Translations under genes and position numbers: made by a program
Shown here: piece by piece, positions 30,256 to 40,636 of the stretch
Position numbering within the stretch: position 1 is the stretch's first letter
Layout: each line of letters starts with the position of its first letter
The notes under the pieces: generated by a model
Database searches by the model: none
Told to the model about the DNA's origin: nothing
What the model saw: only the letters and a program-made list of their open reading frames with translations
Assembly: GCA_016185145.1 (NCBI GenBank)
Contig: JACPOB010000183.1
Coordinates: 1-64,000, forward strand
Reading direction: 5' to 3'
Length of the DNA: 64,000 nt
Source of the DNA: Rhodospirillales bacterium
Lineage (GTDB): Bacteria; Pseudomonadota; Alphaproteobacteria; Reyranellales; Reyranellaceae

Positions 30256-32712
30256 TCAGGGATAGAGTGGCACCTTGGCGCGCAGCGTCATGTCGGCCGA
30301 GAAAAGGGCCAGCGGCAGCATCCCGCAGAGCAGGCCAAGCGGCGTCCGTCCGGCAGCGATCCCGGCTGGCGCGGCATCGAGCACGTTCACCGCCTCACGC
30401 GGGATGTCATCGAGGACGATCGTGGTATCCTGCCAGCCATCGGCTGCCACACGCACGTCGCCCGGCAGCAGCGGCAGGCGCAGAGCGAGACGCGGCGCCA
30501 CGATCAAGGCCCAGGCTTCCGGCCGCCGGCGGACGAAGGCGATCATGGCATCGGCCAGCGGCCCTTCGAGCCTGACCGGGCGATAGTCGCCGTCCTCGAA
30601 CAAGGGCGCGAGGCGCTGGCGCAGCGCGAGAACACGCGCGATCAGGGCCTGCTTGACGACGCCGTCGCGCCAATGCGCCGCCAGGGCGGACAGCGGTTCG
30701 GCGAGCGGGGCTCGCGCGCGACGGCGCCAATCGACCGGACGGCGGTTGTCGGGGTCGACCAGGCTCAGGTCCCAGAGCTCGGCGCCCTGGTAGAGATCGG
30801 GTACGCCCGGCACGGTCATGCGCAGCAGGCATTGCGCCAGGCCGTTGAGCGCGCCGGCCGGGGCGATGCGCTGCACCAGGGAAGCGATCTGCCGCAGCAG
30901 ATCGGGCAGCGCGGCGTCGACCACGAGCGCGCTCGTGAAATCATGCGCCGCCGCCTCGTAGGCTTCGTCGACGGCAGCCCAGTCGCTGGCGAGCTTGGCT
31001 TCGCGCAGCGCCTTCTGCTGCCAGGCGACCAGCCGCTCGGCGAAGGCGCGCCGCCCCGAGCGGTCGCCGGCGTCGAGATCGAACGGCCAGGCGCCGACGA
31101 TGGTCTGCAGCAGCAGGGCGATGTCGCCCGCGGAGGGAGCGGCATCACGGCGGAGCGGCCAGCTGGCCTCGACCCAGTCGCGCTGCAGGGCGGCCCATTC
31201 CACGGCCATGCCGCTCAGCACGGCGAGACGCGCGCGCATGTCCTCGCCCCGCTTGTGGTCGTGGGTGGCCGTGGCCAACAGCGCGCGCGGCCAATCGGTC
31301 CGGCGCACCTGCATGCGGCGATGGAAGGTAGCGGCGTCGAGAGCGAAGGTGGCGGGATCGAAGCCGACGTCGTTGCGCGACAGCAACCGGCCGTAGCGAT
31401 AGAAGCCGGTGTCCTCGACCGCCTTGGCAGCGATCGGCGCGCTGAGCTGCTGGAATCGCGCTACGGCATGGGCGCGGTCGCGCTCGCCGAAACGGCCAAG
31501 CAGCGGGTCGATCGCCCAGCGGTCGGTCGCGAGACAGGTACGGCGCGCGCCGGCAGCGGCGCGCTCGAGAACGCCGCGGTCGGCCGGCGAGAGCATGCCG
31601 TCGCGGCGATACGTGCGATAGACCGGAAAATGCGCCAGCAGCTCGCCCAGGACGCGGCGCAGCAGCGGAGGCGCCAGCTCGCCACCGGCAAAGGCCGCGG
31701 CGCAGGCGTCGAGCTGGGCGCCGAAGCTGCGCGCCAGGATCTCGCGGCGGGCGGCCTCCTCTTCGGCAGTGAAGTCGGCAGGCCGGCCGCTCAGCGCCGC
31801 CCACGCCGCGGCCAGCACGCGCTCGCCGGCCGGGTCGTGCTGCAGGGCGTTGACCTCATCCATGAAGTCGTAGCCGGTGGTGCCGTCGCAGCCCCAGTCG
31901 GCCGGCAAGGTCTCGCCGGCCAGCAGGATCTTCTCGACGACGAGATACGCGCCCGGTTTCAACCGCCCACGCAGGGTCCGGCAGTAGCCCGCGGGATCGG
32001 TGAGACCGTCGACATGGTCGATGCGCAGGCCGTCGACGATGCCCTCGGCGTGCAGGCGAAGCGGCAGCGCATGCACCGCCTCGAAGGCCTCGGGCTCCTC
32101 CATGCGCAGGCAGACCAGCTCGTTGATGTCGAAGAAGCGCCGCCAGTTGATCCGATCGCCGGCGCTGCGCCACCACGCCAGGCGCCAGTGCTGGCGCTCC
32201 AGGCCGCCCTCGACGGCGGGCAGGCGATGCGAGAAATAGACGAAGGCGTCATCGTCGCGACGGAGCTCGCCGTCAGCCAGCACCTCGTCGAGCGGGCGGC
32301 CGAGGATGGGCAGCAGGACCCTGTCGTCGGCGTCCCAGTCGATGTCGAACCAGCGGGCGAAGCGGCTGGCGCGGCCGCGGCCCAGCACGTCGGCCCACCA
32401 GGCGTTGGCCGTGTCGGCGGCCATGTGGTTGGGCACGATGTCGAGGATCAGGCCCATGCCCGCCGCGCGCAGCGCCGAGGACAGGGCCAACAGGCCCGCC
32501 TCGCCGCCCAGCTCGGGATTGACACGGGTGGGATCGACCACGTCGTAGCCGTGCTGGGAGCCCGGGCGCGCGACGGCGATGGGCGAGGCATAGAGATGGC
32601 TGACGCCCAGCCGGGCGAAATAGGGCACCAGGGACTCGGCGTCGGCGAAGGTGAAGCCGCGATGGAACTGCAGGCGCAGGGTGGCACTCGGAGTCGGGAA
32701 TGAGGGGCTCAT
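30256..32712 (-). CDS. treY: Malto-oligosyltrehalose synthase
   Basis: 818 aa GH13 enzyme that isomerises the reducing-end maltose unit of alpha-1,4-glucans into trehalose. Motifs: LILDIVPNHMAA (~88-99), DGLRIDHVDGL (nucleophile D232), YLVVEKIL (acid E260) and TATHDHKRGED (D485), the set typical of TreY with the long insertions of the family between regions. The N-terminus ATLRLQFHRGFTFADAESLV is the usual TreY start. It is the last gene of the operon. Its ATG overlaps the malQ stop (ATGA). With TreZ it forms the TreYZ route to trehalose from glucan. Confidence 0.95.
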   Translation of the reverse strand: MSPSFPTPSATLRLQFHRGFTFADAESLVPYFARLGVSHLYASPIAVARPGSQHGYDVVDPTRVNPELGGEAGLLALSSALRAAGMGLILDIVPNHMAADTANAWWADVLGRGRASRFARWFDIDWDADDRVLLPILGRPLDEVLADGELRRDDDAFVYFSHRLPAVEGGLERQHWRLAWWRSAGDRINWRRFFDINELVCLRMEEPEAFEAVHALPLRLHAEGIVDGLRIDHVDGLTDPAGYCRTLRGRLKPGAYLVVEKILLAGETLPADWGCDGTTGYDFMDEVNALQHDPAGERVLAAAWAALSGRPADFTAEEEAARREILARSFGAQLDACAAAFAGGELAPPLLRRVLGELLAHFPVYRTYRRDGMLSPADRGVLERAAAGARRTCLATDRWAIDPLLGRFGERDRAHAVARFQQLSAPIAAKAVEDTGFYRYGRLLSRNDVGFDPATFALDAATFHRRMQVRRTDWPRALLATATHDHKRGEDMRARLAVLSGMAVEWAALQRDWVEASWPLRRDAAPSAGDIALLLQTIVGAWPFDLDAGDRSGRRAFAERLVAWQQKALREAKLASDWAAVDEAYEAAAHDFTSALVVDAALPDLLRQIASLVQRIAPAGALNGLAQCLLRMTVPGVPDLYQGAELWDLSLVDPDNRRPVDWRRRARAPLAEPLSALAAHWRDGVVKQALIARVLALRQRLAPLFEDGDYRPVRLEGPLADAMIAFVRRRPEAWALIVAPRLALRLPLLPGDVRVAADGWQDTTIVLDDIPREAVNVLDAAPAGIAAGRTPLGLLCGMLPLALFSADMTLRAKVPLYP

Positions 32713-34565
32713 CGACGGTGACGGCGGATGATGTCGACACGGGCGCGTACGGCGGGCGAATCGAACACCTCACGGGCGGGCGTCTCCAGTCGCCGGCGCC
32801 AGTTGGGATGCTCGTCGATCGTGCCGGGCACGTTGGGCTGCTCGACGAGACCCAGCAGGTCTTCCAGCGGCGTTAGCATCAGCGGCGACGGCGACTGGGA
32901 AACGTAGCCCAGCGCAGCGGCGACGACGGGCGCGGGCTGGTCAACGGGCGGCATGGATCCATCGAGGCCGGCATTGCCGAAGGCTCGCCACAACCGCGCG
33001 CGGTCCCGGGTGCGCGCCTGCTCCTCGCTGGGCGCGCCGAGGCCGAGCGCGCGGCGGGTCCGGATGTCCTCGCCGCTCCACCAGCCGGCGACGGGGGGCA
33101 GGTCGTGGGTGGTGGTCATGGCGACCGCGTCGGCGCGCCAGCGCGAGGGCTTCCTGAAGTGAAGCCGTGTGCGCTCGAACCACAGCACGTCCATGCCGGC
33201 AATGCCGGCGCGGCGCAGGCGGGCGCGGAAGCCGGGCGGCACGGTGCCGAGATCCTCACCGATCACCACGGCGCGGTGGCGATGCGATTCGAGCGCCAGG
33301 AGGTTCAACAGGTCCTCCAACGGATAGGCGAGATAGGCGCCCTCGCCTGCAGGCTGGCCGCGCGGGATCAGCCACAACCGCATCAGGCCCATGATATGGT
33401 CGATGCGCACGCCGCCGGCATGGGCGAGAGCGGCGCGCAGGGTGGCGAGGAAGGGCTCGAAGCCCGCGGCCAGCAGAGCGTGTGGCGAGAAGCCGGTCAG
33501 GCCCCAGTCCTGGCCATGCGGATTGAAGGCATCGGGCGGTGCCCCGATCGACAGGCCCATCAAGAGGTCGGACCGGCGCGCCCAGGCGTGGCTGCCGGTG
33601 CGGTCCATGCCGATCGCGAGGTCGCTCAAGAGGCCGATGCGCATGCCTGCCTCCTTGGCCGCGCGCTGTGCGGCGGCGAAGGAGCGCGCGGTGATCCATT
33701 GCAGGAACAGGTGATAGCGCTCCGGGCCTGCAGCCTGCTGGGCTTCGAAGCGGGCGTGCTGGCGCAGTGTCTCGCCGCCCTCGACAATGAAGCGCTCGAA
33801 CTCGCGCAGGAGCGGCGTATCGACCTGGTCGAATTCATCGAACAGGGTGCGCAGCCGCGCGAACTTCGCGGCAGCGGCGGTGGGCCAATCGATCAAGGCC
33901 GCACCCTCCAATGCCTCGTCAGGGACGATCGTGGTGGCATCGAAGGTGGCCGACGGATCGGCGTAGAGCGGATTGAGGAACAGGCGGCTCGACGGTGAAT
34001 AAGGACCGTAGCGCGCCGGATCGTGGGGGAAGAGGCTGTGCACAGGGCTGAGCGCCACCGCGTCGGCGCCATGCCGCGCCGCGGCCTCGGCAAGCTCGCG
34101 GACGGCGCCGGCATCGCCGATGCCGCCATCACCGGCGCGGCGCAGGCCGTAGACCTGGGCCGCCACGCCCCACATGCGCTCGCCGCCGCCGATCTCCTGC
34201 AAAGTGAGGCAGCGCGACGGCGCGACCGCCAGGGTGATCTCGCGATCGGCGAAACGGAGGCGGTGATAGCCCAGCCGCCTGATGCCGGGCAGCACGCCGT
34301 CGCGCACGACGACGGACTTCGCCTTGCCTCCTTCCAGGACCAGTTCAGCCGCATGGTCGCCATCGAGGCCGGCAATCGCGATGGGCCGGCCGAGACGCGC
34401 GGTGACGAGCGGCGGCGGGACCGCTGGTGCATCGATGCCATCCAGGGCTTCCAGCAGGCGGCGCAAGGATTCGGTCCTGACCCTTTGCGGACGCCCCATG
34501 GCATCGGTCCAGTCGACAGCGAGGCCAGCCGACCGGGCGCGGGCCAGGACGGCTTCCTCGTTCAT
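32709..34565 (-). CDS. malQ: 4-alpha-glucanotransferase (amylomaltase)
   Basis: 618 aa GH77 disproportionating enzyme. Seen: MWGVAAQVYGLRRAGDGGIG (MalQ N-terminal motif), HGADAVALSPVHSLFPHDPA, RYGPYSPSSRLFLNPLYADP, GLLSDLAIGMDRTGSHAW (family nucleotide-like loop), GGVRIDHIMGLMRLWLIPRG (nucleophile D), VVIGEDLGTVPPGFRARL (acid E) and TTHDLPPVAGWW (D). It transfers glucan segments between chains and can recycle the short malto-oligosaccharides left by GlgX and TreYZ. The ATG at 34565 overlaps the treZ stop. The longer upstream open frame is Arg-rich noise. Confidence 0.93.
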   Translation of the reverse strand: MNEEAVLARARSAGLAVDWTDAMGRPQRVRTESLRRLLEALDGIDAPAVPPPLVTARLGRPIAIAGLDGDHAAELVLEGGKAKSVVVRDGVLPGIRRLGYHRLRFADREITLAVAPSRCLTLQEIGGGERMWGVAAQVYGLRRAGDGGIGDAGAVRELAEAAARHGADAVALSPVHSLFPHDPARYGPYSPSSRLFLNPLYADPSATFDATTIVPDEALEGAALIDWPTAAAAKFARLRTLFDEFDQVDTPLLREFERFIVEGGETLRQHARFEAQQAAGPERYHLFLQWITARSFAAAQRAAKEAGMRIGLLSDLAIGMDRTGSHAWARRSDLLMGLSIGAPPDAFNPHGQDWGLTGFSPHALLAAGFEPFLATLRAALAHAGGVRIDHIMGLMRLWLIPRGQPAGEGAYLAYPLEDLLNLLALESHRHRAVVIGEDLGTVPPGFRARLRRAGIAGMDVLWFERTRLHFRKPSRWRADAVAMTTTHDLPPVAGWWSGEDIRTRRALGLGAPSEEQARTRDRARLWRAFGNAGLDGSMPPVDQPAPVVAAALGYVSQSPSPLMLTPLEDLLGLVEQPNVPGTIDEHPNWRRRLETPAREVFDSPAVRARVDIIRRHRR

Positions 34566-36331
34566 CCATTGCCTCCGGCGGAGGCCTCGACGAAGGCCAC
34601 AGTTGCCGGTCCTGCCAGCTGGCCGGCGCGGACTTCCTCGCCGGCGCCGGCGCGGCTCTCGAACAGCAGATCGCCCTTGGGCGCATCGACCGCGCAGGCG
34701 GTGCGGCCGAGATTGCTGACCAACCCCAGCACGGCGCCGTTGCCGAGCCGCCAGCGCGCGGCGACGCAAGCCGGGCCAGCAGCCTTCGCCGAAATCGATC
34801 GCGCACCGGCAAGATGCGGCGTCAACGCCGCGGCGCGCAGCGCCAGCAAGCGGCCGTACAGGGCACGCCTTTCTGCGTCGTCGGCGACCGGCCGACTACT
34901 CTCGAAAGTCGCGAGCGCGTTGGGGTCGGGAATCGAGGCCGCCGACTCGCCCTCCTGGAAGCCCTTGAAGGCTGCGAACTCGCGCCGCCGTCCTTCGCGC
35001 ACTGCGCGCGCGAGGTCGCCACGATGGTCGGTGAAGTACAGGAAGGGGGTGCGGCTGGCTCCCTCCTCGCCCATGAAGATCAGCGGAATCTGCGGGCAGA
35101 GCAGCTGCAGGGCGATCGCCGCCTCGAGCGCCGCGGGATCGACACGCTCGGCCAGCCGGTCACCGAACGGCCGGTTGCCGACCTGGTCGTGGTTCTGAAG
35201 GAACAGCACGAAGGCGGTGGGGCCGAGATCGGCGCTGGGCGTGCCGCGACGCTCGCCCTTGCGATAGGCCGACGGTTCGCCCTGATAGACGAAACCCTCG
35301 CCGAGGCAACGTGCCAGGCGCTCGGCCGGCCGGTCGGCATAATCGGCATAGTAGCCGTCGGCGTCACCCGTCAGCAGGACGTGCAGGACGTGATGGGCGT
35401 CGTCGTTCCACTGAGCATCGAAGTCGCGGCGCAGATGGCCGGCTTCGTTGCCGTCGTGCTCGAGCACGAGATGGACATGGCGGCCGGGCTCAACGGTGGC
35501 ACGGACCTCGGCGGCCATCTCGTCCAGCCAGTCAGGCGCGGCAATGGCATGCACGGCGTCGAAACGCAGGCCGTCGAAGCGGTACTCCATCAGCCAGTAG
35601 AGCGCGTTCTCGATGAAGAAGCGGTGCACCTCGGGACGGCGGAAATCGATGGCGGAACCCCACGGCGTGACGACATCGGTGCGGAAGAAGCCCGGCGCAT
35701 AAGCCGCGAGGTAGTTTCCGTCGGGTCCGAAGTGGTTGTAGACGACGTCGAGGAAGATCATCAGGCCGTGGCCGTGCGCGGCATCGATCAGCGCCTTCAG
35801 CTCGTCGGGTGTGCCGTAGGCTGCGTCGGGCGCGAAAGGCAGTACGCCGTCATAGCCCCAGTTGCGCGCGCCGGGGAAGTCGTTGACCGGCATGAGCTCG
35901 ACGGCGGTGACGCCGAGCTCGGCGAGGTCGGGCAGCATCGCGGCGACACCGGCGAAGCCGCCCAAGGCGCCAGCATGCAGCTCATAGAGCACGGCATCCT
36001 GCCATCGACGACCACGCCAGGCCGGATGCCGCCAGCGGTAGGCGCGCGGATCGACGACGAGGCTGGGATCGTGGACGTCGCGGCTCTGGGCGCGCGACGC
36101 CGGATCGGGCACGACCAGTCCATCGGCCAGGCGGTAGCGATAGCGAGCGCCGGCGCCACAGGCCGCCTCGGCTTCGAACCAGCCCTCGGCATCGCGGGTC
36201 ATCGGCACGCTGCCCAGCCCATCGATGTCGACGGCTATCTGTGGCTGGCCGGGAGCCCACAGGCGAAAGCGCGTCTGGTCCGGCGCGACCAGGGTGGCGC
36301 CGAATGGCAGGTCGCGCGCGAAAGCGGCCAT
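34562..36331 (-). CDS. treZ: Malto-oligosyltrehalose trehalohydrolase
   Basis: 589 aa GH13 enzyme that cuts trehalose from maltooligosyltrehalose. N-terminal CBM48/E-set (~8-75, TRFRLWAPGQPQIAVDIDG), barrel motifs FLDVVYNHFGPDGNY (~193-207), DGLRFDAVHAI (nucleophile D258), LVLEHDGNEAGHL (E291) and FLQNHDQVGNRPFGDRL (D382), all TreZ-specific forms. It is 4 bases downstream of glgX and coupled to malQ. Works with TreY on the free ends of linear glucans. Confidence 0.95.
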   Translation of the reverse strand: MAAFARDLPFGATLVAPDQTRFRLWAPGQPQIAVDIDGLGSVPMTRDAEGWFEAEAACGAGARYRYRLADGLVVPDPASRAQSRDVHDPSLVVDPRAYRWRHPAWRGRRWQDAVLYELHAGALGGFAGVAAMLPDLAELGVTAVELMPVNDFPGARNWGYDGVLPFAPDAAYGTPDELKALIDAAHGHGLMIFLDVVYNHFGPDGNYLAAYAPGFFRTDVVTPWGSAIDFRRPEVHRFFIENALYWLMEYRFDGLRFDAVHAIAAPDWLDEMAAEVRATVEPGRHVHLVLEHDGNEAGHLRRDFDAQWNDDAHHVLHVLLTGDADGYYADYADRPAERLARCLGEGFVYQGEPSAYRKGERRGTPSADLGPTAFVLFLQNHDQVGNRPFGDRLAERVDPAALEAAIALQLLCPQIPLIFMGEEGASRTPFLYFTDHRGDLARAVREGRRREFAAFKGFQEGESAASIPDPNALATFESSRPVADDAERRALYGRLLALRAAALTPHLAGARSISAKAAGPACVAARWRLGNGAVLGLVSNLGRTACAVDAPKGDLLFESRAGAGEEVRAGQLAGPATVAFVEASAGGNG

Positions 36332-36335
36332 TGTC

Positions 36336-38438
36336 CTAGGCCTTGCGGGTGCTCAATGTCAGCACGACGCTGTGGGCGCCAACGACGATCTCCTCGATCT
36401 CGAGGTCGTTCTCCTCGGCATCGGGATTGGCGGTGTTCAGCAGCAGGCGCGTGGGCAGCCCGGGCGGCGGCAGGCGAAAGCGGTGGTCCTCGCCGGTGGC
36501 GTTGAAGAAGGCGGTAAGGATCGAGATCCCGCCGTCGTCGCGGCTGGCCCGGCGCAGCACCAGGCGATGCTCGCCGGGATTGTTCCAGGAGTCGTTGGAG
36601 ATCTGCTCGCCGGACGCGTCGAACCAGGCGATGTCGCCGATGCCGTCGACGACCTTGTCCTGCCCGTGCAGGAAGCGCGGCGCCCGCAGCACGGCATGCC
36701 GGTGACGCAGGGCGATGACGCGCCCCGTGAACGTCGTCAGCGCCTGCCCTTCGGAGCTTTCCGCCAGCTTCCAGTCGAGCCATGACGTTTCGTTGTCCTG
36801 GGCATAGGCATTGTTGTTGCCCATCTGGGAGCGGCCGAACTCGTCGCCGCCCAGCAGCATGGGTGTGCCCTGCGCCAGGAAGACCGTGGCGAGCATGGCG
36901 CGCTGCACGCGCTGGCGGGTGTCGAGGATGGCAGGATCGTCGGTTGGACCCTCGACGCCCCAATTGGCCGAAAGGTTGTCGGCGTGACCGTCCTTGTTGT
37001 CTTCGCCGTTGGCCTCGTTGTGGCGCTCGGCATAGCTCACCACGTCGGCCAGCGGAAAGCCGTCGTGGCTCGCGATGTAGTTGATGGAGGCCCAGGGCCG
37101 GCGCCCCCGCTTGTCGAAGAAGTCGGCCGAGCCGGCAAGGCGAGCGGCGAAGTCGGCGCGCTGGCCCTCGTCGCCGCGCCAGTAGCGGCGCACGCCATCG
37201 CGGAAGCGGTCGTTCCACTCGGCAAAGCCCGGCGGATGGTTGCCGAGCTGGTAGCCGCCCGGCCCGATGTCCCACGGCTCGGAGATCAGTTTTACGCGCG
37301 ACAGCACGGGATCCTGGCGGATGGCGTCGAAGAACCCCGAGCCGGGATCGAAACCGTGCCCTTCGCGGCCCAGCGTCACGCCGAGGTCGAAACGGAACCC
37401 GTCGACATGGAAGGAGGTGACCCAGTTGCGCAGCGAATCCATCACCATCTGCAACACGCGCGGCGTCGAAAGGTTCACCGTGTTGCCGGTGCCGGTATCG
37501 TTGACGCAGTGGCGCGGATTGTCGGCAACCAGGCGATAGTAGCTGGCGTTGTCGAGGCCCCGGAACGACAAGGTCGGCCCCATCTCGCTGCCCTCGGCAG
37601 TGTGGTTGTAGACGACGTCGAGGATCAGCTCGATGCCCGCCGCATGCAGTCGACGGATGGCAATGCGCATCTCGTCGGGCGTATTGTCGGACAGATAGCG
37701 CGGCTCGGGCGCGAAGAAGCCGATGCTGTTGTAGCCCCAGTAGTTGCGCAGCCCCTTTTGCAGCAGGTTGCGGTCCTGCACGAAGGCATGGATCGGCAGC
37801 AGCTCGACGGTGGTGATGCCGAGCCGCCTGAGATGATCGATGAAGCCCGGGTCGGCCAAGGCGGCAAAGGTTCCGCGCTCGTTGGACCTCAGGTCCTGGC
37901 GCAGCATGCTGAGCCCTCGCACATGGGTCTCGTAGATCACGGTATCGGACCACGGCACGTTGGGCGGCCGGTCGTCGGCCCAGTTGAAGCTGTCGTCGGT
38001 GACGACGGCCTTCAGCATGCCCGGTGCGCTGTCGCGGCGATCGAAGGACAGGTCGGCGCGCGGCGAGTTCACCCGGTAGCCGTAGAGCGCGTCCGATGGC
38101 CGCAAGTCGCCGGCGATGCGCTTGGCATAGGGATCGAGCAATAGCTTGTGATGGTTGAAGCGATGGCCGTGCTGCGGCTCGTAAGGCCCATAGGCGCGAT
38201 AGCCGTAGATCAGGCCGGCGCGCGCATTGGGCATGTAGCCGTGCCAGACCTCGTCGGTGCATTCCGGCAGGACGAAGCGTGCTATCTCGCGGCGGCCGGA
38301 GGGATCGAAGATGCAGAGCTCGATCTTGGTGGCATGGGCAGAGAACACCGCGAAGTTGGTGCCGAGGCCATCCCAGGTGGCGCCCAAGGGATAGGGCGAG
38401 CCGCCTAGCAGGCGGTCGGGCCACGCTGCCACTCTCAA
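36336..38438 (-). CDS. glgX: Glycogen debranching enzyme (isoamylase type)
   Basis: 700 aa GH13_11. N-terminal CBM48 ([20 protein letters not shown], ~16-50), then [20 protein letters not shown] (~271-290), [13 protein letters not shown] (nucleophile D351), [17 protein letters not shown] (E387) and [16 protein letters not shown] (D). [20 protein letters not shown] is a GlgX hallmark. It hydrolyses alpha-1,6 branches, giving linear chains for TreYZ and MalQ. ATGA overlap with the glgB stop. Confidence 0.95.
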   Translation of the reverse strand: MRVAAWPDRLLGGSPYPLGATWDGLGTNFAVFSAHATKIELCIFDPSGRREIARFVLPECTDEVWHGYMPNARAGLIYGYRAYGPYEPQHGHRFNHHKLLLDPYAKRIAGDLRPSDALYGYRVNSPRADLSFDRRDSAPGMLKAVVTDDSFNWADDRPPNVPWSDTVIYETHVRGLSMLRQDLRSNERGTFAALADPGFIDHLRRLGITTVELLPIHAFVQDRNLLQKGLRNYWGYNSIGFFAPEPRYLSDNTPDEMRIAIRRLHAAGIELILDVVYNHTAEGSEMGPTLSFRGLDNASYYRLVADNPRHCVNDTGTGNTVNLSTPRVLQMVMDSLRNWVTSFHVDGFRFDLGVTLGREGHGFDPGSGFFDAIRQDPVLSRVKLISEPWDIGPGGYQLGNHPPGFAEWNDRFRDGVRRYWRGDEGQRADFAARLAGSADFFDKRGRRPWASINYIASHDGFPLADVVSYAERHNEANGEDNKDGHADNLSANWGVEGPTDDPAILDTRQRVQRAMLATVFLAQGTPMLLGGDEFGRSQMGNNNAYAQDNETSWLDWKLAESSEGQALTTFTGRVIALRHRHAVLRAPRFLHGQDKVVDGIGDIAWFDASGEQISNDSWNNPGEHRLVLRRASRDDGGISILTAFFNATGEDHRFRLPPPGLPTRLLLNTANPDAEENDLEIEEIVVGAHSVVLTLSTRKA

Positions 38439-40636
38439 CCCTCCGCGCGCAGCATCACCGTGGCGAGCGGCGGCAGGGTCAACAGAACGGATTGGGCCTC
38501 GCCGTGCGAGGGCTGGTCGTGGGCGACGACGGCACCGTCGTTACCGAGGTCGCTGCCGCCATAGAAGCGGGAATCGGTGTTCGCGATCTCACGCCAGCGG
38601 CCGGCGCGCGGCACACCGACGCGATAGCCATGCCGCGGCACCGGCGTCATGTTGCAGATGACCAGGATCGGGGCATCGCCTTCCCGGCCCCCATCCCGTC
38701 CTCTGCGCAGGAAGGCGAAGACGGAATTGGCGCGATCGTCGCCGATCAGCCAGCGGAAGCCTTCCGGCTCGGCGTCGCGCCGGTGCAAGGCCGGCTCGGC
38801 CGTGTAGAGCCGGTTGAGGTCACCCACCAGCCGCTGGATACCGGCATGGACGGGGTCACCGAGCAGGGCCCAGTCGATCTCGGCATCGTGGTTCCATTCG
38901 CGCGGCTGGGCGATCTCGCAGCCCATGAACAGCAGTTTCTTGCCGGGGTGGGCCCACATGAAGCCGAGATAGGCGCGCAGGTTGGCGAAGCGCTGCCAGC
39001 GGTCCCCCGGCATCTTGCCAAGCAGCGAGCCTTTGCCGTGCACGACCTCGTCGTGCGAGATCGGCAGGATGAATTTTTCCGAGAAGGCGTAGAGCAGGCC
39101 AAAGGTGATGTCGTCGTGGTGGTAGGCGCGATGGATGGGTTCGTGCTCGATGTAGCGCAGCGTGTCGTGCATCCAGCCCATGTTCCACTTGTAGGAGAAG
39201 CCGAGGCCATCGGGCTGCGCCTGGGTGACGCCGGGCCAGGCGGTCGATTCCTCGGCGACGACGATGGCGCCGGGGCAACGCTCGGCGACGACGGCATTGA
39301 GATGGCGCAGGAAGCCCACCGCTTCGAGGTTCTCGCGGCCGCCATAGATGTTGGGGATCCAGGCATCGGCCGGCCGGCTGTAGTCGCGATAGAGCATCGA
39401 GGCCACGGCATCGACCCGGAGACCGTCGACGTGATAGCGCTCTAGCCAGTGCAGCGCGCTCGCGATCAGGAAGCCCTGCACCTCGCGGCGCCCGAAATTG
39501 TAGATGTAGGTGTTCCAGTCGCGGTGGAAGCCTTCGCGCGGGTCGAGATGCTCGTAGAGCGCCGTGCCGTCGAAGCGCGCCAGGCCGTGCGGATCGGTCG
39601 GAAAATGCGCCGGCACCCAGTCGAGCAACAGGCCGATATTGTTGGCATGCAGGGCATCGACGAAGCGGGCGAAGGCCTCCGGCGGGCCGAAGCGCGCTGA
39701 CGGCGCGAAAAGCCCCAACGGCTGGTAGCCCCAGGAGCCGCCGAACGGATGCTCGGTGATGGGCAGCAACTCGACATGAGTGAATCCAAGCTCGGCGACG
39801 TAGGGGATCAGTCGATCGACGGCAATGTCCCACAGTGAACCGTGCGGCTCGCCGGACCTGAGCCACGAGCCGATATGAACCTCGTAGATCGAGAGCGGCG
39901 CCTGCGGCGCCTGACGCCCGGCTCGGCTTGCAATCCATTTGTCGTCGGACCAGCGGAACGGCCGCGGCGAGGCCACGATCGAGGCGGTGCCGGGCGCCAG
40001 TTCGGCCTGCTGCGCCACCGGATCGGCCTTGTCGGGCTGGCGCGCACCGCCCGGCCCCATGATGTCGTACTTGTAGCGCACACCCGCATCGACGCGCGGC
40101 ACGAACAGCTCCCAGATCCCGGAGGGATAGCGCAGCCGCATGGGATGACGCCGCGCATCCCACGAATTGAAATCGCCGATCACCGCCACGCGCTCGGCAT
40201 TGGGCGCCCATACGGCGAAGCGGACGCCCGGCACGCCGTCGACGGTGGCGACGTTGGCGCCCAGCGCATCAGCCAGATGGAAGTGGCGGCCCTCGTTGAA
40301 CAGATGCAAGTCGAGCTCGCCCAGGACCGGGCCAAAGGCGTAGGGATCCTCGGTCTCCTGAACCGCGGCCGGCCACTGGATGCGCAGCAGATAGGGCGAA
40401 GCGTCGGCTACGGCGCCCTCGAACAGCCCCGATTCCACCTCCGGCAAAGCGCCAAGAGACGCACGATCGGAGCGGCGCAGCACCTCGACCGACCGTGCGC
40501 CCGGCAGATAGGCACGGATGGTGCGGCCGTCAGGGCCGTCGTGCGGTCCCAGCACGCGGAAGGAATCGCGATGACGCGCGGTCATCAGTGCCTCGACCTC
40601 GCCGCGGTCGAGTTGCGGCCTGGTCATGTCGTTCAC
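38435..40636 (-). CDS. glgB: 1,4-alpha-glucan branching enzyme
   Basis: 733 aa from a GTG at 40636 that overlaps the treS stop (GTGA); an ATG three codons later is the alternative. Two N-terminal E-set domains (N1 with [20 protein letters not shown], then CBM48 [20 protein letters not shown]), the GH13_9 barrel ([41 protein letters not shown] with nucleophile D409, [12 protein letters not shown] with E462, [20 protein letters not shown]) and a C-terminal beta domain. It forms alpha-1,6 branches on the glucan made by GlgE or GlgA. Confidence 0.95.
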   Translation of the reverse strand: MNDMTRPQLDRGEVEALMTARHRDSFRVLGPHDGPDGRTIRAYLPGARSVEVLRRSDRASLGALPEVESGLFEGAVADASPYLLRIQWPAAVQETEDPYAFGPVLGELDLHLFNEGRHFHLADALGANVATVDGVPGVRFAVWAPNAERVAVIGDFNSWDARRHPMRLRYPSGIWELFVPRVDAGVRYKYDIMGPGGARQPDKADPVAQQAELAPGTASIVASPRPFRWSDDKWIASRAGRQAPQAPLSIYEVHIGSWLRSGEPHGSLWDIAVDRLIPYVAELGFTHVELLPITEHPFGGSWGYQPLGLFAPSARFGPPEAFARFVDALHANNIGLLLDWVPAHFPTDPHGLARFDGTALYEHLDPREGFHRDWNTYIYNFGRREVQGFLIASALHWLERYHVDGLRVDAVASMLYRDYSRPADAWIPNIYGGRENLEAVGFLRHLNAVVAERCPGAIVVAEESTAWPGVTQAQPDGLGFSYKWNMGWMHDTLRYIEHEPIHRAYHHDDITFGLLYAFSEKFILPISHDEVVHGKGSLLGKMPGDRWQRFANLRAYLGFMWAHPGKKLLFMGCEIAQPREWNHDAEIDWALLGDPVHAGIQRLVGDLNRLYTAEPALHRRDAEPEGFRWLIGDDRANSVFAFLRRGRDGGREGDAPILVICNMTPVPRHGYRVGVPRAGRWREIANTDSRFYGGSDLGNDGAVVAHDQPSHGEAQSVLLTLPPLATVMLRAEG

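Noticed and set aside
30673-32703. 676-codon plus-strand frame opposite treY
   Set aside because: Antisense to a complete TreY with all catalytic motifs.
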